Notes: a model not told the origin generated them from the sequence alone. A stretch of 64,000 nt of DNA from Microbacterium sp. M28 (GCF_025836995.1 NZ_CP107546.1:2790001-2854000), one strand, 5' to 3'. Shown: positions 52,547 to 60,698, counted from the stretch's first letter. Translations and numbers: made by a program.

Positions 52547-52625
52547 TACACTGAGCGGATACGGCTGTGGGAGCCGTTGACGGCCGTGGGGGCCGTCTTT
52601 CTGGGGAATCCGATCTGGGGAGATC
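52547..52625 (+). promoter_or_regulatory. promoter and G-rich leader element (copy f), before the TagD-like gene
   Basis: TACACT (52547-52552) is the likely -10. Two tandem hairpins, 52561-52577 (ACGGCT/AGCCGT) and 52579-52597 (GACGGCC/GGCCGTC), both have the identical pentaloop GTGGG. CTGGGGA boxes follow at 52601 and 52615. The second box forms the loop of a last hairpin (GATCT 52612-52616, GGGG, AGATC 52621-52625) that touches the ATG. This is the clearest copy. Confidence 0.7.
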
Positions 52626-53078
52626 ATGGGGACGCGTATCGGCTATGCCGCCGGGGCTTTCGACCTGTTCCATGTGGGGCATCTGAATCTGCTCCGCCAC
52701 GCCAAGCAGCACTGCGATGTGCTCGTCGCCGGGGTGGTGAACGACGAGATGCTCCGAGAGGTGAAGGGCATCGAGGCGCTGATCCCGACCGCGGAGCGCG
52801 CCGAGATCGTGCGTCACATCTCGTTCGTCGACGACGTGCACGTCGAGACGACGCCCTCGAAGATGGACGCCTGGCGCGACGTCGGATTCACGCACTTCTT
52901 CAAGGGCGACGACTGGCGCGGCACCGAGAAGGGTCTCCGCCTCGAGCGCGAGTTCGAGGCCGTCGGAGTCGAGGTCGTGTACTTCCCGTACACCGCGCAC
53001 ACCTCCAGCACCGCTCTGCGGCGAGCGCTCGACGCCCTCACAGCCGGAGCCGTGCCCGCGCTGGCCGCTCAGCGCTAG
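52626..53078 (+). CDS. TagD/glycerol-3-phosphate cytidylyltransferase-like enzyme
   Basis: 150 residues. The nucleotidyltransferase site HVGH is at 16-19 in GAFDLFHVGHLNLLRHAK, with VNDEMLREVKG and the ISSTALR-like TSSTALRRAL at the C-terminus. It probably makes a CDP-polyol from CTP. TagD proteins usually serve teichoic acids; here it sits at the edge of the exopolysaccharide locus together with a CDP-alcohol phosphotransferase. The ribosome binding site GGGGA is buried in a predicted hairpin loop directly before the ATG. Confidence 0.9.
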   Translation: MGTRIGYAAGAFDLFHVGHLNLLRHAKQHCDVLVAGVVNDEMLREVKGIEALIPTAERAEIVRHISFVDDVHVETTPSKMDAWRDVGFTHFFKGDDWRGTEKGLRLEREFEAVGVEVVYFPYTAHTSSTALRRALDALTAGAVPALAAQR

Positions 53079-53136
53079 CCAAGCGGCAGGGCGCCGCCGT
53101 CCGGAGCACTCAGACAGGGCGACTTATCCTGGATGT

Positions 53137-53400
53137 ATGACCACCCCCGCGACTGATTCGATCACCCTGTTCGGCGCCGACTGGTGCCGCGACTGCATCC
53201 GCACCAAGAAGCAGCTCGACGAACTCGGCATCGGCTACACCTACATCGACCTCGTGGCCGACCCCTCCGCCGCGGACGTCGCCAAGGAGATCTCCGGGCG
53301 CACGAACATCCCCGTCGTCGTCTACCCGGATGCGTCGCACCACGTCGAGCCGTCGAACGCGGACGTCGAGGCGAAGCTCCGCGAACTGTCGCTGATCTGA
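53137..53400 (+). CDS. glutaredoxin-like (mycoredoxin-type) protein
   Basis: 87 residues. The thioredoxin fold has a CRDC active site (C17, C20) and the cis-Pro motif TNIPVVVYPD. Actinobacterial mycoredoxins are this size and reduce mycothiol mixed disulfides; the site is usually C-G/P-Y/W-C, so CRDC is a variant. TATCCT (53125-53130) ends 6 bases before the ATG and there is no ribosome binding site, so the mRNA is probably leaderless. Confidence 0.85.
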   Translation: MTTPATDSITLFGADWCRDCIRTKKQLDELGIGYTYIDLVADPSAADVAKEISGRTNIPVVVYPDASHHVEPSNADVEAKLRELSLI

Positions 53401-53457
53401 CGCCCGAGGCGGCCGCCGACGCGGCATAGGCTGACAGCACCGGACAGGAAGGCGACG

Positions 53458-55200
53458 ATGGCTTCGACGACGAAGAGCACCGCGACCGAGATCGACCACG
53501 ACGAGCGCATCGCGCTCGACGGCGCGATCGACGATCTCACCGACGGAGCCCGAACCTGGTCGCACCTGTCGGTCGCGCAGCGCGTGACCCTGCTGCGCGC
53601 CGTGCGCGCCGCCGTCGCGGCATCCGCCGACGAGTGGGCGAACACGGCATCCGACTCGAAAGGCCTTCCCGGCGGCCATCCGCTGCGCGGCGAGGAGTGG
53701 CTGAGCGGGCCCTACAGCACCCTCGGCGCTCTGGATGCCTATATCGAGACGCTCACGCGCATCGCGGACGGGCGCAACCCGCTCCAGGACGTTCGGGTCG
53801 ACCGCGCTCCTGGCGGGCGCACCCGAGTGCACGCCTTCCCTCTCACCGGTGCCGACAGGCTGCTGCTCGCAGGGTTCACGGGCGAGGTGTGGCTCGAGCC
53901 CGGTATCACGCCCCGTCAGGTGCGCGCCGGCGCCGGTCTCGCGCAGCGCACGCCGCAGGAATCCGGTGGCGTCGGCCTCGTGCTGGGTGCCGGCAACATC
54001 ACGTCGATCCCCGTCCTCGACGTGCTCTACGAGCTGCTCGCGCACAACCGCGTCTCGCTCCTCAAGGTGAACCCGACCCAGGACGCGCTGGTGCCTGTCT
54101 TCGAGCACGCGCTGGCCGCACTGATCGAACCCGGCTTCCTGCGCATCGTCCGCGGTGGACCGGCCGTCGGCTCGTACCTCACCGCGCACAAGAGCATCGA
54201 GCACGTCCACATCACCGGGTCGGCTGCGACGTTCGACGCGATCGTCTGGGGTCGGGATGCCGCAGGCAAGCGCCGCCGCCGCGAGAACCGCCCGCTGCTG
54301 AAGAAGCCCATCACCGCAGAGCTCGGCGGAGTCTCCCCCATCATCGTCGTCCCCGGCGAGTGGTCGGATGCCGACGTCACGTTCCATGCCGAGCACATCG
54401 CGACCATGCGCCTGCAGAACAGCGGCCACAACTGCATCGCCGGGCAGGTCGTGATCCTGTCGCACGACTGGGCTCAGCGCGAGCAGTTCCTCACCGCGCT
54501 GCGGCACGCCTACGCGAAGGCGCCGGAGCGGCCGACCTGGTATCCGGGGTCGGCTTCCCGGATGGAGCAGGCCGCGAGCGACTATCCGGATGCCCTCGCG
54601 CTCGGTGACCGGCTCCTCGTGGAGATCGGCGATTCCGACGACGCGGAGCCCCTCCTGTCGACGGAGTACTTCGCGCCTGTCCTCGGCGTCGTCGAGGTCG
54701 ACGGGCTCGGTCAGGATTTCGTGGATGCCGCGGTGCAGCACGCCAACGAGAAGCTGCAGGGGACGCTCGGCGCCAACGTGCTCGTGGACCCCGCCACCGA
54801 GCGCGCGCTCGGCTCCGGATTCGAGCGCGCCATCACGGCCCTGCGTTACGGCTCGATCGCCATCAACGCCTGGACGGCCTTCGGGTTCATCACCCCGACG
54901 CTCACCTGGGGCGCCTTCCCCGGCGGCACCGTGCAGGACGTCGGCAGCGGCATCGGCATCGTCCACAACGCGCTGCTGCTGGACGGCGTGGAGCGCTCGA
55001 TCGTCCGCGGCCCCTTCCGCCCGTTCCCTCGGTCGCTGCCGTGGGTCAGCGGCGGCGGCCGCTTCACGATCCTGCCGAAGCCGCCCTGGTTCGTCACGTC
55101 GCGGACCGGGGCGCAGGTGTCCGAGGGACTGACGCGCTTCCGCGCCACCGGGTCCGTCTCCGGTCTCCTGCGGACGCTGCTGCAGGCTCTGCGGGCCTAG
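53458..55200 (+). CDS. aldehyde dehydrogenase superfamily protein
   Basis: 580 residues, longer than the usual 480-500. AGGAAGG precedes the ATG. The cofactor site is GLVLGAGNITSIP, the acidic motif is TAELGGVSP and the catalytic cysteine is C326 in NSGHNCIAGQ. The N-terminal and C-terminal extensions (for example GPFRPFPRSLPWVSGGGRFTILPKPPW) are not typical of classic ALDHs. The substrate aldehyde is unknown. Its TAG stop shares the CTAG palindrome with the converging proline iminopeptidase gene. Confidence 0.85.
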   Translation: MASTTKSTATEIDHDERIALDGAIDDLTDGARTWSHLSVAQRVTLLRAVRAAVAASADEWANTASDSKGLPGGHPLRGEEWLSGPYSTLGALDAYIETLTRIADGRNPLQDVRVDRAPGGRTRVHAFPLTGADRLLLAGFTGEVWLEPGITPRQVRAGAGLAQRTPQESGGVGLVLGAGNITSIPVLDVLYELLAHNRVSLLKVNPTQDALVPVFEHALAALIEPGFLRIVRGGPAVGSYLTAHKSIEHVHITGSAATFDAIVWGRDAAGKRRRRENRPLLKKPITAELGGVSPIIVVPGEWSDADVTFHAEHIATMRLQNSGHNCIAGQVVILSHDWAQREQFLTALRHAYAKAPERPTWYPGSASRMEQAASDYPDALALGDRLLVEIGDSDDAEPLLSTEYFAPVLGVVEVDGLGQDFVDAAVQHANEKLQGTLGANVLVDPATERALGSGFERAITALRYGSIAINAWTAFGFITPTLTWGAFPGGTVQDVGSGIGIVHNALLLDGVERSIVRGPFRPFPRSLPWVSGGGRFTILPKPPWFVTSRTGAQVSEGLTRFRATGSVSGLLRTLLQALRA

Positions 55201-56162
55201 TCGTCGGCGAAGAGGTCGGTCGCGTCCCGCAGCGCCTGCTGGATGCCGGGCTCGGATGCTGCGTGACCGGCGTCGTCGACGATCACGAACTCGGCCTCGG
55301 GCCATGCCCGATGCAGGTCCCACGCGGTCATCATCGGCGTGCACACGTCGTAGCGCCCCTGCACGATCACGGCGGGGATGTGGCGGATCGCGTCGATGCC
55401 GTCGATCAGCTGCCCCTCGGCGAACCATCCGCGGTTCACGAAGAAGTGGTTCTCGATCCGCGCGAACGCCACTGCGGCATCCGGCTCCGTCATGCGCGCG
55501 ACGGTGTCCGCGTCCGGGCGGAGGGTGATCGCCCTGGACTCCCAGCCGCTCCACGCCACCGCGGCGGGGACGTGCACCTCGGGATCAGGGTCGGCGAGCC
55601 TGCGGTGATACGCCTCGATCATGCGGTTGCGCTCCAGCACGGGGATGGGGGCGATGAAGTCCTCCCAGAGATCGGGGAACAGTGCGGCCGCTCCCCCTTC
55701 GTAGAACCACTCGAGCTCGATGCGGCGCAGCGTGAAGATGCCGCGGAGGATCAGTTCGGTCACAGCATCCGGATGCGCCTGGGCATAGGCGAGTGCGAGC
55801 GCGCTGCCCCACGATCCGCCGAACACCTGCCACCGGTCGATGCCGAGGTTCCTGCGCAGCAGCTCGATGTCCGCGATGAGGTGCGCCGTGGTGTTGAAGC
55901 GCATGTCGATGTCCGGCGTGCTCGCGTGCGGCGTGCTGCGCCCGCAGCCGCGCTGGTCGAACAGCACGATGCGATACTTCTCCGGATCGAAGAATCGCCG
56001 GTGCCAGTCCGACGTGCCTCCGCCGGGCCCGCCGTGCAGGAAGACCACCGGCTTGCCGTCGGGGTTGCCGCTGACCTCCCAGGCGATGCGCTGGCCGTCG
56101 CCGACGATCAGCATGCCGCTGTCGTACGGCTCGATGGGCGGATACAGTGCATCCAGGTTCAT
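55197..56162 (-). CDS. pip: proline iminopeptidase
   Basis: 321 residues from ATG 56162; the upstream ORF part is a shadow of the zinc peptidase gene. Alpha/beta hydrolase S33 family with HGGPGGG (oxyanion), RGCGRSTPHA, nucleophile in GGSWGS, GRYDVCTP with the acid and a final DAGHAASE with the His. It removes N-terminal proline from peptides. Length and motifs match the type I enzymes. Confidence 0.93.
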   Translation of the reverse strand: MNLDALYPPIEPYDSGMLIVGDGQRIAWEVSGNPDGKPVVFLHGGPGGGTSDWHRRFFDPEKYRIVLFDQRGCGRSTPHASTPDIDMRFNTTAHLIADIELLRRNLGIDRWQVFGGSWGSALALAYAQAHPDAVTELILRGIFTLRRIELEWFYEGGAAALFPDLWEDFIAPIPVLERNRMIEAYHRRLADPDPEVHVPAAVAWSGWESRAITLRPDADTVARMTEPDAAVAFARIENHFFVNRGWFAEGQLIDGIDAIRHIPAVIVQGRYDVCTPMMTAWDLHRAWPEAEFVIVDDAGHAASEPGIQQALRDATDLFADD

Positions 56163-56217
56163 CGTCTGCGACCCCCCGGTCCTCGAACGTCCACTGCGTT
56201 TCACGCTACCGCGTGGG

Positions 56218-57105
56218 CTACCCGGCTTCGAGCTGGCTGTCCGGCACGGCGAATGTGTCGCACACACCGAGACCGCTCTCGTACCCGTTCGCGAACCAGA
56301 ACTGGCGCTGCGCGCTGGAACCGTGGGTGAACGATTCGGGGTTCGAGAAACCGGACATCTCCTGGATGTGGTCGTCGCCGACGACGAGAGCCGCGTTGAG
56401 GGCATCCTCGAGCTGTGTCTCGGTGGGCGTCTCCAGGTACGGATCGCCGTCCGCGTCGGTCGCCTCGGTCATGTCCCCGATCCAGGCGCCGGCGTAGCAG
56501 TCGGCCTGCAGCTCCATCCGGACGCCGTTGCTGGCGGGCCCCGTGCCGTTGTTCGGGTACTCCGCCATGGTGCCGGTGGTGTTCTGGATGTGGTGGCCCC
56601 ACTCGTGACCGACGATGTAGAGCTGGGCCAGGTCGCCGGCTGAGGCGCCGAACTGCTGCTGCATGACGGCGAAGAAGGTGGGGTCGATGTAGACAGTGGC
56701 ATCCGCAGGGCAGTAGAACGGTCCGACCGCGTTGGATGCCGTGCCGCACGCCGTCGAGGTCTGCCCGTCCACGACGATCATCCCCGGCTCCGTGTAGCCG
56801 TCGAGCTGCCCGCTCCAGTACTCGTCCAGCGCGACCTGCGAACCCGCGATCCGGCACTCGACCTTCGCGTTGGCATCCGCACCGGAGTCGCATTCGTCCA
56901 GCGTCCCCTCCGACGAGGACGAGCCCTGATCGCCGGTACCGCCGCCGAGGAACGGCGACAGGTCGATCTCGCCGCCGGAGAGCAGGCTGACGACGAGCAC
57001 GGCGATCGCGCCGAGTCCCACCACTCCCCCGCCCGCGACGGCTGCTGTCCGGCCACGGCGCCTGGTGCGGTGGCCCGAGATGTCGGCATCCGGGTTGAAC
57101 GTCAT
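56218..57105 (-). CDS. membrane-anchored neutral zinc metallopeptidase (PF04228)
   Basis: 295 residues. A basic cytosolic N-terminus (RTRRRGRT) precedes one membrane helix (about 22-43) and a Ser/Gly linker. The outer domain has the zinc motif H167-E-W-G-H171 and a later ELQADCYAGAW with the third ligand, plus DPTFFAVMQQQFGA, all family marks. Two or three Cys pairs suggest an extracytoplasmic location. TACCCT (57118-57113) ends 7 bases before the ATG, so the mRNA is probably leaderless. Confidence 0.93.
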   Translation of the reverse strand: MTFNPDADISGHRTRRRGRTAAVAGGGVVGLGAIAVLVVSLLSGGEIDLSPFLGGGTGDQGSSSSEGTLDECDSGADANAKVECRIAGSQVALDEYWSGQLDGYTEPGMIVVDGQTSTACGTASNAVGPFYCPADATVYIDPTFFAVMQQQFGASAGDLAQLYIVGHEWGHHIQNTTGTMAEYPNNGTGPASNGVRMELQADCYAGAWIGDMTEATDADGDPYLETPTETQLEDALNAALVVGDDHIQEMSGFSNPESFTHGSSAQRQFWFANGYESGLGVCDTFAVPDSQLEAG

Positions 57106-57112
57106 GGAAACG

Positions 57113-57134
57113 AGGGTAGCGCGCGGCGTAGTCT
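57113..57134. promoter_or_regulatory. face-to-face promoter elements of the zinc peptidase gene and mdh
   Basis: TACCCT on the minus strand (57118-57113) and TAGTCT on the plus strand (57129-57134) each end 6-7 bases before a divergent ATG. The start codons are only 35 bases apart, so each promoter's -35 region lies on or beyond the other's -10 and start. Confidence 0.55.
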
Positions 57135-57140
57135 CGGGAC

Positions 57141-58130
57141 ATGACCACCACGATCACCATCACGGGTGCCGGAGGCCAGATCGGCTACGCCCTGCTGTTC
57201 CGCATCGCCGCCGGAGATCTGCTCGGACCGGAGGAGAAGGTCCGGTTGCGGCTGCTGGAGATCCCACAGGGGCTGAAGTCCGCCGAGGGCGCGGCGCTGG
57301 AGCTGCAGGACGGCGCGTTCGGACTGCTTGAGGACGTCGAAGTGACGGATGCCGCCGACACCGCCTTCGCGGGATGCGACCTCGCACTGCTGGTCGGCGC
57401 ACGCCCCCGCGGCCCCGGCATGGAGCGCGGCGACCTGCTCGCGGCGAACGCCGGGATCTTCGGACCCCAGGGCGTCGCGATCGCCGAGAACGCGGCACCG
57501 GGTGTGCGGGTCACGGTGGTCGGCAATCCGGCGAACACCAACGCGCTGATCGCCGCGGCATCCGCTGAGGGAGTGCCTGCCGAACGGTTCACGGCGCTGA
57601 CCCGGCTGGACGAGAACCGCGCCAGGGCGCAGCTCGCGCTCGCCCTCGGCGCGCCGGTCTCGGACGTGCGGCGCGTCCCGATCTGGGGCAACCATTCCGC
57701 CACGCAGTTCCCCGACGTCTCGCACGCCACAGTCGCCGGTCGACCGGCATCCGAGGCGCTGGCGGAGCGGTTCGACGACGTGACGGGGTGGCTCGAGTCG
57801 AGCTTCATCCCGCGGGTCGCGAAGCGCGGGGCGGAGATCATCGAGGTGCGCGGGTCCTCCTCGGTGGCCTCTGCCGCCAATGCGACGATCGATCACGTGC
57901 GCGACTGGGTCCACGGCACCGACGACTGGACAAGCGCCGGGGTGGTCTCGCACGGCGAGTACGGCGTTCCGGACGGGCTGATCTGCTCTTTCCCGGTGCG
58001 TTCGATCGACGGCCAGTGGCAGATCGTGGACGGCCTGGAACCGGATGCCTGGGCGCAGGCCCGCATCGACGCGTCGGTCGCCGAGCTCGTCGAAGAGCGG
58101 GAGGCGGTCCGCGCGCTCGGTCTGGTGTGA
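57141..58130 (+). CDS. mdh: malate dehydrogenase
   Basis: 329 residues. It interconverts malate and oxaloacetate with NAD+ in the TCA cycle. GAGGQIGY (9-16) binds [17 protein letters not shown] holds the substrate-binding arginines, VGNPANTNA and LTRLDENRA follow, and the catalytic His is H185 in [12 protein letters not shown]. This is the actinobacterial MDH type 2 (cytosolic MDH-like) form. It is probably leaderless, with TAGTCT 6 bases before the ATG. Confidence 0.97.
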   Translation: MTTTITITGAGGQIGYALLFRIAAGDLLGPEEKVRLRLLEIPQGLKSAEGAALELQDGAFGLLEDVEVTDAADTAFAGCDLALLVGARPRGPGMERGDLLAANAGIFGPQGVAIAENAAPGVRVTVVGNPANTNALIAAASAEGVPAERFTALTRLDENRARAQLALALGAPVSDVRRVPIWGNHSATQFPDVSHATVAGRPASEALAERFDDVTGWLESSFIPRVAKRGAEIIEVRGSSSVASAANATIDHVRDWVHGTDDWTSAGVVSHGEYGVPDGLICSFPVRSIDGQWQIVDGLEPDAWAQARIDASVAELVEEREAVRALGLV

Positions 58131-58172
58131 GGCGCCGCGCCGGCAGGGCAGAATGGAAGCGGAGGTGCAACG

Positions 58173-58643
58173 ATGAGCGATCTGACAGACCTGACGACGG
58201 GTGCGATGCACATCGGCGGTGCGCTGACGAGTCCGGTGCACCTGCCGCACGCGGCGGCGGAGTGCCCGAAGTGCTTCACCGAGCTGCAGCAGAACCATGA
58301 CTGGTGGCATGCACGCCCCCGAGGATCCCGCCTGGTCGGTCTGGTCGTCGCCCGCGACGGGATGCCGTCTGTGGTGACCCAGCGCGATGAACTGACCCGC
58401 TTCGGGGTTCCGATCGAAGGCTTCCGGCATCCGGCCCCCGACATCCTGGAGAGCTGGAGCGATCGCCTCGCGCGCTTCATCTCGACGCTGAACAAGGGCG
58501 ACGTCCTCGTCGTCGCGAACGTGCACGCCCTGGGGCGCGACCGTGAGGAGGAGGCCCGCACCGTCGCGGACCTGCGCCAGCGCGGCATCATGGTGAAGGT
58601 GCTCAGCCAGGATTCGCGGCACCTCGCCGACGCCATGCGCTGA
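58173..58643 (+). CDS. resolvase-fold protein lacking the catalytic serine region
   Basis: 156 residues with GGAGG before the ATG. Residues 53-148 follow the serine-recombinase N-terminal fold: RLVGLVVARDGMPSVVTQRDELTRFGVP, then GDVLVVANVHALGRDREEEARTVADLRQRGIMVKVLS. In true resolvases the first strand carries R-x-S; here it reads VVARDG and no serine is present, and no helix-turn-helix domain follows. A CPKC pair near residue 31 could bind a metal. It looks like a domesticated, non-catalytic relative. It converges with the immunity-type cluster. Confidence 0.7.
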   Translation: MSDLTDLTTGAMHIGGALTSPVHLPHAAAECPKCFTELQQNHDWWHARPRGSRLVGLVVARDGMPSVVTQRDELTRFGVPIEGFRHPAPDILESWSDRLARFISTLNKGDVLVVANVHALGRDREEEARTVADLRQRGIMVKVLSQDSRHLADAMR

Positions 58644-58655
58644 CGCGCGGCGGAG

Positions 58656-59147
58656 TCAGAACGTACGCGCCTCGCGCCCGAGCCGCGTCGCCGCGGCGAC
58701 GATCGTCTCGGCATCCGACGCCGGCACGACGACCAGCGGGTAGGCATCGGAATCCTCTTCGAGGTAGACGACGCGCAGGCTGTGCGGGGCGAGCAGCGCA
58801 TCCGCCGCGGCGACGGCGGCACTCAGGTCGCCGTCCACGTCGGCGACGGGGTCGAGATCGACGCCCGTGCGGGCGACACGCGCGAGCCCGGCTAGTGCCT
58901 CGGCCAGTTCGACGCCGGTGTCCTTCCAATCCATGTAGGCGAGCGCTCCGGCCTCGTCCAGCCCGTCGATGACCACGAGCCAGGGATCGACGTCCGCGGG
59001 TTCCTCGATGCCGCGGTCGACGAGGTCGCGCTCATGCGCGGAGAAGTAGGCCGCAGGATCCGAGGCCGCGAGGCCGACCGAAGCGATCAGCTCCGGATCG
59101 TCATCGAGCAGTCGGGCGAGGCGGGTCCAGACGTCTGCTTCGGTCAT
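58656..59147 (-). CDS. DUF6630 family protein
   Basis: 163 residues. WLVVIDGLDEAGALAYMDWKDTGVELAEALAGL is the DUF6630 hallmark, followed by a beta-rich C-terminal half (LRVVYLEEDSDAYPLVVVPASDAETIV). No signal or membrane segment. DUF6630 proteins turn up among immunity-like small proteins in actinobacteria; the function is unknown. CAGGAT ends 7 bases before the ATG, so it may have its own leaderless transcript. Last gene of the minus-strand cluster. Confidence 0.75.
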   Translation of the reverse strand: MTEADVWTRLARLLDDDPELIASVGLAASDPAAYFSAHERDLVDRGIEEPADVDPWLVVIDGLDEAGALAYMDWKDTGVELAEALAGLARVARTGVDLDPVADVDGDLSAAVAAADALLAPHSLRVVYLEEDSDAYPLVVVPASDAETIVAAATRLGREARTF

Positions 59148-59171
59148 GCCGACAATCCTGCCACGCGGCGA

Positions 59172-59801
59172 TCACGAGTCGGCGGCGAGGCGCGCCCCGT
59201 GCAGGGCGATCACCTCGGACCATGACCATCGGAGATCCGGCTTCGGCGGGATCGGACGGCTGCGCTTGCGTCGCGAGGCCTGTTCGGAGAGACGTTCCGA
59301 CAGCCACGGCGCCGGGACGAGGTGCAGGGCCAGCGACATCGTGCCGGCCTCCGCATCTCCCGCGTGCACCAGCGCGTGACCGATCTCTTCGGAATACATC
59401 CAGTAGTCGACGCGGGTGGCGCCGCCGTCGCGAAGCGCAACCGCATACGGCCGGATGCCGTCGAAGGGCGGGTCTTCGAGATCGAGCCGACTCCACGCGC
59501 GGCCCACGTACGCGGCGTAGCTCAGCATCGTGTCGGTGAACGCGGCGATCTCCTCCGGCGATGCGCCGGATCCCTCAGGGCTGCCCAGCCACGCCAACGG
59601 GATGATCCGGACGGGCCCGCGCACGAGCACGGGCGTCTCGGGACCGACCCAGCCATCCGTCCGGGCCTCGAACGCGGCCTCCTGGGTGCCCGTGCTCGTC
59701 ACGAAGATGCGCCCCTCGTACGGCAGAACGCCGCCCGCCACGAGCGAAGCCGGCCCGAAGGCCGTGGACGCGGTCCTGCGCAGGTCCATGTCGAAGCCCA
59801 T
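59172..59801 (-). CDS. tandem paralogue 3 of an unknown, immunity-like family
   Basis: 209 residues, cytosolic. It aligns along its length with the product of 60685-61293: FGPxS...AGGVLP, AARTDGW-type turn, PVLVRGPVRIIPLAWLG, a middle W-x-x-L-D-L, ALHLVPAPWLSE and the closing DLRWSWSEVIAL. The three copies (with 59805-60698) are far apart in sequence, so the duplications are old. No known catalytic motif is visible. The gene begins 3 bases after the upstream paralogue ends. I infer an immunity or regulatory role from the setting only. Confidence 0.7.
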   Translation of the reverse strand: MGFDMDLRRTASTAFGPASLVAGGVLPYEGRIFVTSTGTQEAAFEARTDGWVGPETPVLVRGPVRIIPLAWLGSPEGSGASPEEIAAFTDTMLSYAAYVGRAWSRLDLEDPPFDGIRPYAVALRDGGATRVDYWMYSEEIGHALVHAGDAEAGTMSLALHLVPAPWLSERLSEQASRRKRSRPIPPKPDLRWSWSEVIALHGARLAADS

Positions 59802-59804
59802 GTC

Positions 59805-60698
59805 TCACTCCGATTCGTGCTCGGTGCGGGTGAATTCCACGACGTCCGCCCAGGACCAGCCGAGATCGAGAGGTGCACCCGCTGCCTTCTTCCGCCGCTG
59901 CCCCTCCTTCACCCAGTGCGTGGGGACGACGTGCAGCGCCATCTGGGTCGACGGCTCCGGGTCGGCGCTGCGATGGAGGATACGCACCACTGCGACATCC
60001 CCGAACGCCCACCAGCTCGCGCTCGTCGCGCCCGTGCGCGTCAGCTCCGCCGTATAGCGGGACTTCTCGTCCCGGGGGGACTCGGCGCCGTGCTGCGCTC
60101 GGAGCTCGAGAGCGATCGGCCAGCCGTGCTGGTGTTCAGCAGCCGTTCCGATCTGGGCGAACAGGGTGCTGGCGCGGTCGGCGGCATGCGGGTACTCGCT
60201 CCCGTCGATATCCGGGTGCGCGGGAGTCCAGGACAGAGGCACGATCCAGGCGTCGCCCCGCGAGAACACCAGCACGTCGTCGGCCAGCCACTGATCGCGG
60301 CGCTCCACGGGCGCTTTCGGCTCAGCGAGACGGGACACGATCGCGTCGAGGACGGCTGCGGCGCTCACCGGGAGAGCGGCTCCCGTTCCGATCGAACGGG
60401 GCGCGAAGTCCACCGAACGACGGCTCCCGAGATGGTCGGTACGTGCAGCGCCGGTGCGCCGTGCCTCGGCGATCTGCCGCAGTCGTCGCAACACGTGCCA
60501 CATCGCGGCCGTCTCGTCGGTGAACATGCGGACCGTCGATCCGATCGCGTGTTCGTGTTCATCCAGCACATGCACGGTCCAACGCGCCCCCGCGTGGTCG
60601 ACGACCACAGCATCGCCTCGACGGAAGCCGGCGCCGTCGATGATCGGCGTGTCGAGGTTCTCGGTACGCACCACGTGCAGAAGCTCATCGACGTCCAT
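59805..60698 (-). CDS. tandem paralogue 2, with an extra N-terminal domain
   Basis: 297 residues from ATG 60698 (GTG 60704 possible). The first 90 or so residues are unique (MDVDELLHVVRTENLDTPIIDGAG, WTVHVLDEHEHAIGSTVRMFTDETAAMWHVLRRL) and look like a small alpha/beta domain. The rest carries the shared family pattern: DVLVFSRGDAWIVPLSW, the ALHVVPTHWVKE line and DLGWSWADVVEF at the end. It overlaps the upstream paralogue gene by 14 bases. Function unknown. Confidence 0.7.
   Translation of the reverse strand: MDVDELLHVVRTENLDTPIIDGAGFRRGDAVVVDHAGARWTVHVLDEHEHAIGSTVRMFTDETAAMWHVLRRLRQIAEARRTGAARTDHLGSRRSVDFAPRSIGTGAALPVSAAAVLDAIVSRLAEPKAPVERRDQWLADDVLVFSRGDAWIVPLSWTPAHPDIDGSEYPHAADRASTLFAQIGTAAEHQHGWPIALELRAQHGAESPRDEKSRYTAELTRTGATSASWWAFGDVAVVRILHRSADPEPSTQMALHVVPTHWVKEGQRRKKAAGAPLDLGWSWADVVEFTRTEHESE

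Noticed and set aside
58173..58643. Active site-specific recombinase or transposon
   Set aside because: The catalytic serine and the DNA-binding domain are missing and no inverted repeats flank the gene.
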